DNA of 64,000 nt from HK1 sp965221725. GTDB lineage: Bacteria; Pseudomonadota; Gammaproteobacteria; HK1. Location: assembly GCA_965221725.1 (NCBI GenBank), contig OZ244909.1, forward strand, positions 3,844,001 through 3,908,000, read 5' to 3'. Under the pieces are notes generated by a model. It made no database searches. It was not told the origin of the DNA and saw nothing but the letters and a program-made list of their open reading frames with translations. This document shows, piece by piece, positions 45,067 through 53,637 of the stretch. The translations under genes and the position numbers were made by a program. How positions within the stretch are numbered: the first letter of the stretch is position 1; each line of letters starts with the position of its first letter.

Positions 45067-45656
45067 TCGAACCACCCGGTGTTCAGCCGCCACTGCGGGC
45101 TTACCCAGGCGATGGGACGCAGCGGCGACGGCAGCGCCTCGATGTCGAGTCGGGCTCTGATGCGAGCCGCGTAGCGCGCGCTGGCGGACAGAAGTTCGCG
45201 GGCGACGACGGGCTCGGACTCCACGCGGCCGAGCGACTCCGTCATCTCCTCGAGCGAACGGTAGTGTCGGGCGACGCCGCCGATACTGCGCACCCGGTAC
45301 CGGCCGGTCAGCACGTTCGTCTCGATGCGGTAGCGGAGTTGACGGGTGGCGAGGGTCTCGTCCCACCACTGCCCGCGCTTGCGCCGCACCTCGATGTCGA
45401 CGATGACGGTCAGGGCGACGCCGTTGCGCATCGCTTCGAGGTTGTCTTCGCTGAACGCGAAGTCGATGCGTGCGTCGACGACGTAAGCTCCCGCGGTCGG
45501 GCGAAGGACTGCATGCTCGACCACGAATGCTCCGTCCGTCGGTGTCGCCGGATCGCCGTGGCCGGGAGCGGGGACGAGCAAGGCGACGCCGAGGGCGAAC
45601 CGTCGGAGCCGCCATGCCGTCCGGATCACGGGATCAACGCTTCGCCAGCGCGGCAT
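45048..45656 (-). CDS. DUF4390 family protein
   Basis: About 200 aa. The N-terminus after a few charged residues is hydrophobic (RRFALGVALLVPAPGHGD), a likely signal peptide or membrane anchor, followed by a beta-rich domain with RTYL-like elements such as RLDIEALPSPLRPIAWVSPQWRLNTGWFEW at the end. This is the DUF4390 protein that in many beta- and gammaproteobacteria lies between rsmB and ntrY; its function is unknown to me. The start could be the ATG at 45656, inside the rsmB end, or a GTG at 45629 just after it. It overlaps the ntrY start by 19 bp. Confidence 0.75.
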   Translation of the reverse strand: MPRWRSVDPVIRTAWRLRRFALGVALLVPAPGHGDPATPTDGAFVVEHAVLRPTAGAYVVDARIDFAFSEDNLEAMRNGVALTVIVDIEVRRKRGQWWDETLATRQLRYRIETNVLTGRYRVRSIGGVARHYRSLEEMTESLGRVESEPVVARELLSASARYAARIRARLDIEALPSPLRPIAWVSPQWRLNTGWFEWQVEP

Positions 45657-46935
45657 AGAAGAATCCGTCCATCGCGTCGTCGCCGGGCAGGATCTGGCGT
45701 CCCGGCCCGGCCGGGCGACCCCAGCCGGCGTCAACCCGGACCGTGGCCGCATCGGCGCGGGTCGCGAGAAAGCTCTCGACCACCCGTTCATTCTCGCGAG
45801 GCAGTACGGAGCAGGTAGCGTACAGCAGGCATCCGCCGCGAGCCAGGAGAGGCCACAGCGCCCGGAGCATCGCGCCCTGCCGCTCCGCCATGACGTCGAT
45901 GTCTCCGGGCCGGCGCAGGATCTTGATGTCGGGCCGCCGCCGGATCACTCCGGTGCCTGAGCACGGCGCGTCGAGGAGGATGCGATCGAAGGCGCGCCCG
46001 TCCCACCAGGCGTGCGGATCCCCGGCGTCCCCGAGCGCGACGTGCGCCGCGAACCCGAGCCGCGAAAGGGTCTTGCGGAGATCCCCGATGCGCCGGGGGG
46101 CGTTGTCGAGCGCGACAACCTCGATGTCGCCGGCGCGCAGTTCCAGCAAATGCCCGGTCTTGCCCCCGGGGGCCGCGCATGCGTCGAGCACCCGGCTACC
46201 TCGTGGAGCGTCGAGGAGTATCGCCGCAAGCTGGGCCGCTTCGTCCTGGACCGATACGAGCCCATCTTCGAATCCCGGCAGGTGCTCCACCGGGCACGGT
46301 GCCTTCAGGATGACCCCCGCGGGGGAGTGTCGCGTCGCGCGAGCCGCGACCCCGTGGCACGACAGGGCATCGATGTAGTCTCGTCGCGATGTACGGCCGG
46401 TGCTGACTCTGAGGGTCATCGGCGGCCGTTCCAGGTTGGCGCGGGCAATGGATTCCCAGGCATCCGGCCACGCGTGCTCGAATTCGCCGAGCAACCACGA
46501 GGGATGCGAGAGCCGTGCGGGCGCGGCGAGTTCCATGCGCTCGATCGCGTCGCGTTCGGTGGCGAACCGTCTCAGGACGGCGTTGACGAACCCGGTCGCC
46601 CATGATTTGCCGATGAAACGGACCAACTCCACCGAGGTGTCCACCGCCGCGTGCGAGGGGACCCGGGTAAACGCGAGCTGGTAGAGCCCGAGGAGCATCA
46701 GGGTGCGAAGGGCTGCGTCCTCGGGCGGGCGTGGCGTGATGTGGGCCAGCCACGCCTCCAGACGCGGGAGGTGGCGCAGGGTTCCGAACACCAACTCCTG
46801 AGCGAACGCCCGCTCGCGTGGGTCGAGCCGCGCATCGAACCTCCCGTGCGCGATCGCGCCGAGTGAGCGGCCATCGCCGAGCACGCCCGCAAGCAGAGCG
46901 TGAGCGACATCCCGGGCCGAGCCCGGAAATTTCAC
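45634..46935 (-). CDS. rsmB: 16S rRNA m5C967 methyltransferase RsmB
   Basis: A 433-aa RNA methyltransferase that puts a methyl group on C967 of 16S rRNA. The N-terminal NusB-like domain covers ARDVAHALLAGVLGDGRSLG to about residue 140. The catalytic domain has VLDACAAPGGKTGHLLEL, DRILLDAPCSGTGVIRRRPD (general Cys) and LLYATCSVLPRENERVV (catalytic Cys). The most plausible start is the GTG at 46935, giving VKFPGSARDVAHALL and the normal family length. That GTG lies inside a family A repeat, so the first codons come from the repeat. The open frame continues upstream through the whole repeat to 47166 without a better start. Confidence 0.9.
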   Translation of the reverse strand: MKFPGSARDVAHALLAGVLGDGRSLGAIAHGRFDARLDPRERAFAQELVFGTLRHLPRLEAWLAHITPRPPEDAALRTLMLLGLYQLAFTRVPSHAAVDTSVELVRFIGKSWATGFVNAVLRRFATERDAIERMELAAPARLSHPSWLLGEFEHAWPDAWESIARANLERPPMTLRVSTGRTSRRDYIDALSCHGVAARATRHSPAGVILKAPCPVEHLPGFEDGLVSVQDEAAQLAAILLDAPRGSRVLDACAAPGGKTGHLLELRAGDIEVVALDNAPRRIGDLRKTLSRLGFAAHVALGDAGDPHAWWDGRAFDRILLDAPCSGTGVIRRRPDIKILRRPGDIDVMAERQGAMLRALWPLLARGGCLLYATCSVLPRENERVVESFLATRADAATVRVDAGWGRPAGPGRQILPGDDAMDGFFYAALAKR

Positions 46936-47100
46936 CGATTCACGGCTGCGAGCACGGATCCGACCGCTTTCGCTGCGTTGAACGCGGCCCGGGCGCTCGA
47001 CGTACCTGCGAGTACGCCTGCGCGCCCTGACTCGCGTTCGCCTTGCGGAATCAGCCGTCTCCGCGCCCTCGCTTCGCGAATCGGTGAAATCTCTGGCCGA
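46922..47100 (-). repeat. Dispersed palindromic element family A, copy 5 (longest form)
   Basis: Left end CCCGGAAATTTCACCGATTC at 46922-46941 and right end GAATCGGTGAAATCTC at about 47085-47100 are inverted repeats. Internal blocks shared with other copies are GGATCCGACCGCTTTCGCTG, CGTTGAACGCGG, GTACGCCTGCGCGCCCTG and GCGCCCTCGCTTCGCGAATC. It fills the gap between fmt and rsmB and supplies the apparent rsmB start codon. It is about 180 bp long with no coding function, so it looks like a small non-autonomous element. Confidence 0.7.
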
Positions 47101-47141
47101 GCGGCGCGGCCGCCGCGAAACGCCGGGTGGGCGCTTGCGGT

Positions 47142-48092
47142 TCATTCCGGCTCGCGGCCGAGGCACGCCCCGGGCGCGAGCCAGCGTCCCCGGACGAACT
47201 CCGCGGCGGACATCCTGCGGGCGCCGGCTGGCTGGATCTCGGTGATGCGCACGACCCCCTGTCCCGCCGCCACGACCAGAGCGGACTCGTCAACGGTGAG
47301 CACCGTGCCCGGCGCTGCGGACGTTTTGCCGTCCGCGAGCTCCGCTCGCCAGATTCTCAACCCCGGCGCGCCCGTTCCGGCGGCGCGGGTGTGCGCGACG
47401 GGCCACGGGTTGAACGCCCGCACCATGCGCTCGATCCGGGCTGCGGGCAACGTCCAGTCGATCGCGGCCTGCGCCTTGGAGAGCTTGGGGGCGCGGGTAG
47501 CGGCCGCGTCGTCCTGCGGCCACGCTTCGACGGCGCCGGCCTCGAGGGCATCCAGGGTGTCGACGAGCGTTGCGGCGCCAAGCTCCGCCAAGTGGCTGGT
47601 AAGCGAACCGGAGGTGTCGTCCGCGGTGACCGCGCAGGTGCGCGTCGCCAGGATCGGCCCGGTGTCGAGTCCTGCGTCCATCTGCATGATCGACACCCCG
47701 GTAGTTGTATCGCCGGCGAGGATCGCGTGGTGCACGGGGGCTGCCCCGCGCCAGCGCGGGAGGATCGAGGCGTGGACGTTGATGCAGCCGAGCCGCGGCA
47801 TGGCGAGGATCGACGCCGGAAGCAGGAATCCGTACGCCGCGACGATCATGGCATCCGGCGCCAGCGCGGCGAGCTGCCCCGCCGCTTCCGCGCTGTGCAT
47901 GCTCTCGGGTTGAAGCACGCGGATTCCCGCCGCTGCGGCGCGTTGCTTGACCGGGCTTTCTGTGACCCGCTTGCCGCGACCCGCCCGGGCGTCGGGCGGG
48001 GTGAACACCGCCTCGACGGCGTGGCGGGAGTCGGTGAGGGCATCCAGCATGACGGCTGCGAACTCCGGCGTGCCGGCGAATGCGAGCTTCAT
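47142..48092 (-). CDS. fmt: Methionyl-tRNA formyltransferase
   Basis: A 316-aa enzyme that formylates initiator Met-tRNA. The N-terminus MKLAFAGTPEFAAVMLDAL is standard, the catalytic block is INVHASILPRWRGAAPVHHAI with the conserved Asn and His, and the Asp is in QMDAGLDTGPIL. The C-terminal tRNA-binding domain begins near residue 205. The start at 48092 matches the family; a GTG four codons upstream, next to the def stop, is possible. It is co-oriented with def and rsmB, as in most proteobacteria. Confidence 0.96.
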   Translation of the reverse strand: MKLAFAGTPEFAAVMLDALTDSRHAVEAVFTPPDARAGRGKRVTESPVKQRAAAAGIRVLQPESMHSAEAAGQLAALAPDAMIVAAYGFLLPASILAMPRLGCINVHASILPRWRGAAPVHHAILAGDTTTGVSIMQMDAGLDTGPILATRTCAVTADDTSGSLTSHLAELGAATLVDTLDALEAGAVEAWPQDDAAATRAPKLSKAQAAIDWTLPAARIERMVRAFNPWPVAHTRAAGTGAPGLRIWRAELADGKTSAAPGTVLTVDESALVVAAGQGVVRITEIQPAGARRMSAAEFVRGRWLAPGACLGREPE

Positions 48093-48104
48093 CGGGACCA
48101 CCAC

Positions 48105-48605
48105 TCACGCGTGCCGCAGGGCCTTTTCCGCCTTCTTTCGGATGCGCTGGCGCTTCAGCCGGGAGAGGTAGTCGACGAACAGTTGGCCGTCGAGGTGATC
48201 AATCTCGTGCTGGATGCAGACCGCCAGCAGCCCCTCGGCCTCGATCTCGCGAGAGCGTCCGTCGCGGTCGAGGGCGCGGACGCGGACTTTCTCCGGACGT
48301 CTCACGAACTCGAACACCCCCGGGACGGAGAGACATCCTTCCTCGGTCTCGACCTCGCCGTCGGTGGTCAGGATCTCGGGGTTGACCAGGCACAGAGGCG
48401 CGCTTCGGTCCTTCGACAGGTCGATGGTGATCACCCGCGCGTCCGCATCGACTTGCGGGGCGGCGAGGCCGATCCCGGGGGCCTCGTACATCGTTTCGAA
48501 CATGTCGTCGATCAGGCGCTTCACCTGGTCGTCGACGGTGCCGACGGGTCTGCATCGGCGCCGCAGACGCGGGTCGGGGAAGTGAAGAATGTCGAGCCTT
48601 GACAT
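48105..48605 (-). CDS. def: Peptide deformylase
   Basis: A 166-aa metalloenzyme that removes the N-formyl group from nascent proteins. All three motifs are present: GIGLAAPQ (about residue 45), EGCLSVPG (metal-binding Cys) and QHEIDHLDG (two metal-binding His and the catalytic Glu). It is the first gene of the minus-strand def-fmt-rsmB-DUF4390-ntrYX-trkAH run and is divergent from dprA, with only about 40 bp between their start codons. Confidence 0.97.
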   Translation of the reverse strand: MSRLDILHFPDPRLRRRCRPVGTVDDQVKRLIDDMFETMYEAPGIGLAAPQVDADARVITIDLSKDRSAPLCLVNPEILTTDGEVETEEGCLSVPGVFEFVRRPEKVRVRALDRDGRSREIEAEGLLAVCIQHEIDHLDGQLFVDYLSRLKRQRIRKKAEKALRHA

Positions 48606-48648
48606 CGGCGGATCCTCTCGGCAGCAGCCCCTATGGTACCGTCATCAC

Positions 48649-49800
48649 ATGGACCGATCCGACCCTTCCGCCCCGAGCGAATCCGATCTCCCCGGATGGC
48701 TCGCGGTCGCTCGCACCGGACTATGCAACGGCCGTGCGGTGCTGCGGGCGGTGGCAAGGTTCGGAGGCGTCGGGGGGTTGTTCGCGGCGGGGGAGCGCGA
48801 GCTCGCGGGGCTGGGGTTCACCCGTGCGGCGATCGCCGGGATACGTGCCGTCGACTGGAACGCCGTTCACCGGGAGCGGGAGCTTCTCGCGCGCACTGCC
48901 GCCGTGATCGTGCCGATTGGCACGGACCGCTATCCCGCGCGGCTTGCCGGCATCTCCAGCCCGCCGCCGGTGCTCTATTGTCGCGGCGATCCCGAGATCC
49001 TCGACTCCCACCAGATTGCTGTGGTGGGCGCCCGGGCCGCCACTCGCGGCGGTCGGGAACGGGCCCGGGCTCTCGCCGGTGAGCTGGCGGCCTGCGGGCT
49101 CGTGGTCACGAGCGGACTCGCCCGGGGTATCGACGCCGCCGCCCACCGGGGCGCGCTCGATGCCGGTGGGCGGAGCGTGGCGGTCGTGGCCACCGGGTTG
49201 GACCGAATCTATCCCCGATCGAACGCCGCGCTTGCCGAGGAACTCGGCGAGATGGGAGTGGTGATCACGGAGCGCGCCTGCGGAACGCCGCCACTACCCG
49301 CAAATTTCCCGCGCCGAAACCGTCTGATCAGCGGTCTGTCGCTCGGGGTGCTCGTCGTGGAGGCGTCGCTGCGCAGCGGTTCCCTGATTACCGCCCGCCT
49401 CGCGGCGGACGAGGGACGCGAGGTCTTCGCGGTCCCGGGTTCGGTGGACAACCCCCTGTCGCGCGGGTGTCATGCACTCATTCGCGACGGGGCGAAGCTG
49501 GTGGAGTCGGTGGCCGATGTACTCGACGAGATCGTGTATCCGAGCGGAATCGTGGCGCCCCGCGCCGTCCGGCTGCCCGGAGGGGCGGATGATTCCGCCG
49601 CTGCCACCGGACACCCCGACGCGCCGCAACAGGGCGTGCTCGATGCGGTGGGTCACGATCCGGTCACCCTCGATCAGCTTGTCGACAGCACCCGCGTGCC
49701 CGCAAGCCGACTTGCCGCAATGCTGCTGACGCTCGAGATCGACGGCTGGATCGAAGCGCTCCCCGGCGGTCGTTACGTTCGAGCCTCCGTGCGAAGGTGA
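48649..49800 (+). CDS. dprA: DNA-processing protein DprA (Smf)
   Basis: A 383-aa single-stranded-DNA-binding protein that loads RecA during natural transformation. The Rossmann-like core has IAVVGARAATRGGRERARAL, VVTSGLARGIDAAAHRGAL, GLDRIYPRSNAALA and FPRRNRLISGLSLGVLVVEA. A C-terminal winged-helix domain (QGVLDAVGHDPVTLDQLVD to the end) is retained. The start is the ATG at 48649; an ATG at 48589 would overlap def on the other strand. No other competence genes are in the window. Confidence 0.95.
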   Translation: MDRSDPSAPSESDLPGWLAVARTGLCNGRAVLRAVARFGGVGGLFAAGERELAGLGFTRAAIAGIRAVDWNAVHRERELLARTAAVIVPIGTDRYPARLAGISSPPPVLYCRGDPEILDSHQIAVVGARAATRGGRERARALAGELAACGLVVTSGLARGIDAAAHRGALDAGGRSVAVVATGLDRIYPRSNAALAEELGEMGVVITERACGTPPLPANFPRRNRLISGLSLGVLVVEASLRSGSLITARLAADEGREVFAVPGSVDNPLSRGCHALIRDGAKLVESVADVLDEIVYPSGIVAPRAVRLPGGADDSAAATGHPDAPQQGVLDAVGHDPVTLDQLVDSTRVPASRLAAMLLTLEIDGWIEALPGGRYVRASVRR

Positions 49801-49942
49801 CCGACCTGCGTCGGCGGGGCGCAGCTTCGCTCAGCGCTCCCGGCGCAGCACCCCCCTTTCGCCGCAGTCCCCGTTTCGAATATCTTGTCGCTCGGCAGCG
49901 CCGCCCCGCAGAGCCGGACATTAAACGGGAGTTCCCTCGTCG

Positions 49943-52339
49943 ATGGCCAGAAACCTCCTGGTTGTGGAATCGCCCGCCAAGGCCCGAACGATCAAGAAGT
50001 ACCTCGGGCCCGACTACGAAGTGCTCCCCTCCTACGGGCATGTGCGGGACCTGATCCCCAAAAACGGCGCCGTCGAGCCGGAGAACGGATTCCTGATGCA
50101 CTACGAGCCCATCGCGCGGAACGCGAAGCACGTCACCGCGCTGAGCCGGGCGATGAAGAAGGCGGATACCCTGTATCTGGCGACCGACCCCGATCGGGAG
50201 GGGGAGGCAATCTCGTGGCATGTGATCGAGCTGCTCCGGGCCGCGAAGGTTATCGACGGAAAGCCGGTGCATCGCATCGTCTTCCACGAGATCACCAGAA
50301 GCGCAATCAAAGAAGCCATGGCCAGCCCTCGCGAGATCTCCGCTTCGCTGGTCAACGCGCAGCAGGCGCGCCGGGCCCTCGACTACCTCGTCGGCTTCAA
50401 CCTGTCGCCCCTGCTGTGGAAGAAAATCCGCAAGGGTCTGTCCGCGGGGCGGGTGCAGAGCCCGGCCCTGCGCATGATCGTCGAGCGCGAGGAGGAGATC
50501 GAGCGATTCGAGAAGCGTGAGTACTGGACCGTCGAGGCCGATCTGGAGAGTGACGGGACGACGTTTGCGGCGAAGCTGGTGCGACTGCAGGGCGAGAAGC
50601 TCGAGCAGTTCAGCATCACCGACGAAGCCTCGGCGCTGGAGGCGCGGAACCGACTGGTCGAATTGAGCTCTGCGCCTGGGCCGCAGCGGCGCCCGGCGGA
50701 CGGGGAAGGCGGCGATGAAGGCACCGGGGGCGCCCTTTGCGTGCACAGCGTTGAAAAGAAGCAGAGGCGGCGCAATCCGGCGGCGCCGTTCATCACCTCG
50801 ACACTGCAGCAGGAGGCCGGCAGGAAGCTCGGATTCACGGCGAGCCGAACCATGCGGGTCGCTCAGCAGCTCTACGAGGGCGTCGATACCGGGGATGGCG
50901 CGGTAGGCCTCATCACCTACATGCGCACCGACTCGACCATCCTCGCCGCCGACGCAGTCGCGGAACTCAGGGCGTACATCGCGGACACGTTCGGCGCCGC
51001 CAATGTGCCTCGCCAGCCGCCGGTCTATCGCACTCGCGCGAAAAACGCGCAGGAAGCGCACGAGGCGATTCGCCCGACATCGGTTCGGCGTACCCCCGAA
51101 TCGCTCGCCGCAGTGCTTGCCGGTGACCAGGCAAAACTCTACGAGCTGGTCTGGAAGCGCGCCGTGGCCTGTCAGATGCGACATGCCACGATTGATACGG
51201 TAGCCGTCGAGTTCACCTGCGGGGACAGACCGTGGGCGGCGGCTTCCGAAGACTCGCAACCCCCTGATCTCCTTCGCGCTACCGGTGCCACGGTGGCGGT
51301 CCCGGGTTTCCTCACGGTTTACGAAGAGGGTCTTGACGACAGCAAGGCGGAGAAGGAGCGGCGCCTGCCGCCGCTGGAGGAGGGTCGGGCGGTCGCGCTG
51401 AAGGCGCTGCGCCCGGAGCAGCACTTTACCGAGCCGCCGCCCCGCTACTCCGAGGCGACCCTGATCCGCGCCCTGGAAGACCGAGGCATCGGCCGTCCCT
51501 CGACCTATGCTTCGATCATTTCGACCCTCCAGCAACGGGAGTACGCAGAGCTGGAGAAGCGCCGGTTCCACCCCACGGACGTCGGGCGCCTGGTCAATGC
51601 GTTCGTGACCGAGCATTTCGCCGACTACGTTGACTACGACTTCACCGCCCGTCTCGAAGATGACCTCGACGCGGTCTCGCGGGGTGAGCGGGAATGGGTG
51701 CCGCTGCTCGATCGGTTCTGGCAGCCGTTTCACCGGCAGGTGTCGGAAAAGGAAGCCAGCGTCACCCGGACCGAGGCGTCGCAGGCGCGCGTCCTGGGTA
51801 TCGATCCGAAGTCGGGTCGCCAGATCTCGGTCAGGGTGGGCCGTTACGGCCCGTATGCGCAGATCGGAATCGCGAGCGACGCGGAGAAGCCGAAGTTCGC
51901 GAGTCTGAGAGGTGATCGGAAGGTGGGTACGATCACGCTCGATGAAGTACTCGCGCTGTTCGATCTTCCGCGCGATCTCGGGCAGACGGAAGATGGGGAC
52001 CCCCTCCTGGTCAATATCGGCCGCTTCGGACCATACGTGAAGTACGGTACGAAGTTCGCATCGCTGGGGGAGGAGGACGACCCTCACACCATCGATCGTG
52101 AACGTGCACTCCGGATCGTGGCCGAGAAGAAGCGCGCCGACGCCGAGCGTGAAATCAGGGAATTCGGGGGCGGGAAGATCCGCATCCTCAAGGGCCGCTA
52201 TGGCCCCTACCTGACCGACGGCAAGAAAAACGTGCGGGTGCCGAAGGGGCGGGATCCGGCTCTGATCGAGTTCGATGAAGCAATGCAGTTGATCGAAACC
52301 GCGCCGGCGCGACGCCCGCGTCGGCGCAGAAACTCCTGA
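49943..52339 (+). CDS. topA: DNA topoisomerase I
   Basis: A 798-aa type IA topoisomerase that relaxes negative supercoils. The TOPRIM domain is NLLVVESPAKARTIKKYL to TLYLATDPDREGEAISWH with the acidic metal ligands at 82, 84 and 86. The active-site tyrosine is Tyr326 in GLITYMRTDS. The C-terminus lacks the zinc ribbons of the E. coli enzyme and instead has topoisomerase C-terminal repeats of the form VGRYGPYAQIG, IGRFGPYVKYG and KGRYGPYLTDG, as in many other bacteria, then a basic tail. The ATG follows a GGGAG. The 140 bp in front, after dprA, show no gene. Confidence 0.97.
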   Translation: MARNLLVVESPAKARTIKKYLGPDYEVLPSYGHVRDLIPKNGAVEPENGFLMHYEPIARNAKHVTALSRAMKKADTLYLATDPDREGEAISWHVIELLRAAKVIDGKPVHRIVFHEITRSAIKEAMASPREISASLVNAQQARRALDYLVGFNLSPLLWKKIRKGLSAGRVQSPALRMIVEREEEIERFEKREYWTVEADLESDGTTFAAKLVRLQGEKLEQFSITDEASALEARNRLVELSSAPGPQRRPADGEGGDEGTGGALCVHSVEKKQRRRNPAAPFITSTLQQEAGRKLGFTASRTMRVAQQLYEGVDTGDGAVGLITYMRTDSTILAADAVAELRAYIADTFGAANVPRQPPVYRTRAKNAQEAHEAIRPTSVRRTPESLAAVLAGDQAKLYELVWKRAVACQMRHATIDTVAVEFTCGDRPWAAASEDSQPPDLLRATGATVAVPGFLTVYEEGLDDSKAEKERRLPPLEEGRAVALKALRPEQHFTEPPPRYSEATLIRALEDRGIGRPSTYASIISTLQQREYAELEKRRFHPTDVGRLVNAFVTEHFADYVDYDFTARLEDDLDAVSRGEREWVPLLDRFWQPFHRQVSEKEASVTRTEASQARVLGIDPKSGRQISVRVGRYGPYAQIGIASDAEKPKFASLRGDRKVGTITLDEVLALFDLPRDLGQTEDGDPLLVNIGRFGPYVKYGTKFASLGEEDDPHTIDRERALRIVAEKKRADAEREIREFGGGKIRILKGRYGPYLTDGKKNVRVPKGRDPALIEFDEAMQLIETAPARRPRRRRNS

Positions 52340-52357
52340 CCTTCGCATGGTGAGTTC

Positions 52358-52870
52358 ATGATGACTCGGACGCCCTTCGTTGCAGTACTCATGGGATCGG
52401 ACTCCGACCTCCCGGTAATGAAATCGACGCTGGAAGTGCTGGACGCATTCGGTGTGCAGTACGAGGTGCGGGTGAGTTCTGCGCACAGAACTCCCGCCGC
52501 GACCCGTGATTACGTGCTCGACGCGCAAGATCGGGGCTGCGCGGTATTCGTTGCCGCCGCCGGCATGGCCGCCCATCTCGCGGGTGCGGTCGCTGCGCTG
52601 ACGGTTCGGCCGGTCATCGGCGTGCCGGTCGATGCCGGTCCGCTTCGAGGCGAGGACGCGCTGTTCTCCACGGTGCAGATGCCAGGGGGAATTCCCGTCG
52701 CGACGGTCGCCATCGGCAAGGCGGGGGCGAAGAATGCCGGTTATCTCGCAGTGCAGATCCTGGCCGTCGCCGACGAACGGCTCGCATCTGCGCTCGGCTC
52801 GGAGCGCGAACGCAACGCGACCGATATCCAGCGCAGGAATGACGCACTTCAAGAGACTTTGCGCGCCTGA
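52358..52870 (+). CDS. purE: N5-carboxyaminoimidazole ribonucleotide mutase PurE
   Basis: A 170-aa purine-biosynthesis enzyme that shifts the carboxyl group in N5-CAIR to give CAIR. The class I signature is VLMGSDSDLPVMK, followed by SAHRTPAATRDYV with the catalytic His and VFVAAAGMAAHLAGA. It starts at a double ATG (52358/52361) 18 bp after topA. The partner PurK, usually just downstream, is not here: the next gene is tsaC after 184 bp without a gene. Confidence 0.96.
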   Translation: MMTRTPFVAVLMGSDSDLPVMKSTLEVLDAFGVQYEVRVSSAHRTPAATRDYVLDAQDRGCAVFVAAAGMAAHLAGAVAALTVRPVIGVPVDAGPLRGEDALFSTVQMPGGIPVATVAIGKAGAKNAGYLAVQILAVADERLASALGSERERNATDIQRRNDALQETLRA

Positions 52871-53054
52871 TGAGCAGCGGGGCCGCGTTTCGGATCGGCG
52901 AGGCATGTTCGGCGATTCTTCCCGGCGCGAGCCGGCCGGACGCCCCCCAGCCGCTGTATCCTGGTGCCTGTGAGCAGGAAACCGCTCCGGGAAACCCGGC
53001 GCAACTGCAGAGATTGGCGCGGCTCGTGACGCCCAGGTGTTCGGCGGAAGGCAG

Positions 53055-53630
53055 ATGAGCGGCTGGCGCTGTCATCGCGCCGGCTGGCGCTATCGACGCG
53101 CGGTGATGACGCTGCGGGCCGGTGGGATCGTCGCCTATCCAACGGAGTCGGTCTTCGGACTCGGATGCGATCCTTGGGACCGTGCGGCGGTGGATCGCGT
53201 GTTTGCAGTGAAGCACCGGCCGGCCCGCAAGCGTTGTATTGTCATCGCGGCCCATCCAGGTCAGCTTGAACGGCTGGTGGATATTCGCGCCCCTCGATTC
53301 CGTGAGTTCGCATCCCGATGCTGGCCCGGCCCCGTGACCCTCGTGGCGCCGGCCCGCGAGCGGGCGCCGACATGGCTCGTGAATGCGGACGGGACCGTGG
53401 CCACCCGGGTCACGGGTCATCCCGTGGCGCGCGGGCTGTGCGCGAGTTTGGGGAGGGCTTTGATCTCCACGAGCGCGAACCGCGGTGGTCATCCGCCCGC
53501 CCGCGACACATTACGGGCCCGCGCTGTCTTCGGCAGCGAGATCGACTGCTACGTGGCGGGACGAGTGGGAGGGTTGGAGACCCCCACGCGAATCGTGGAT
53601 GTCCGCGACGGCCGGACGCTCCGTGGCTGA
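53055..53630 (+). CDS. tsaC: Threonylcarbamoyl-AMP synthase (TsaC/YrdC)
   Basis: A 191-aa YrdC-fold enzyme that makes threonylcarbamoyl-AMP for t6A37 tRNA modification. The entrance motif GGIVAYPTESVFGLGCDP, the KHRPARKRCIVIAAH stretch and WPGPVTLVAPA, plus ALISTSANRGGHPPA near the C-terminus, match TsaC. Most versions read KxRPxxKGL, so the RKRC in this protein is slightly unusual. The ATG at 53055 follows GGAAGG. hemF begins within a few bases of the stop codon. Confidence 0.93.
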   Translation: MSGWRCHRAGWRYRRAVMTLRAGGIVAYPTESVFGLGCDPWDRAAVDRVFAVKHRPARKRCIVIAAHPGQLERLVDIRAPRFREFASRCWPGPVTLVAPARERAPTWLVNADGTVATRVTGHPVARGLCASLGRALISTSANRGGHPPARDTLRARAVFGSEIDCYVAGRVGGLETPTRIVDVRDGRTLRG

Positions 53631-53637
53631 GCTGGCC

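Noticed and set aside
42970..45174. Plus-strand open frame of 734 codons opposite ntrY
   Set aside because: It mirrors the ntrY coding sequence and shows no domains of its own.
49664..52906. Very long minus-strand open frame (1080 codons) opposite topA
   Set aside because: It is the complement of the topA coding frame in a GC-rich genome, with composition dominated by Arg, Gly and Ala and no recognisable domain, while topA is complete on the plus strand.
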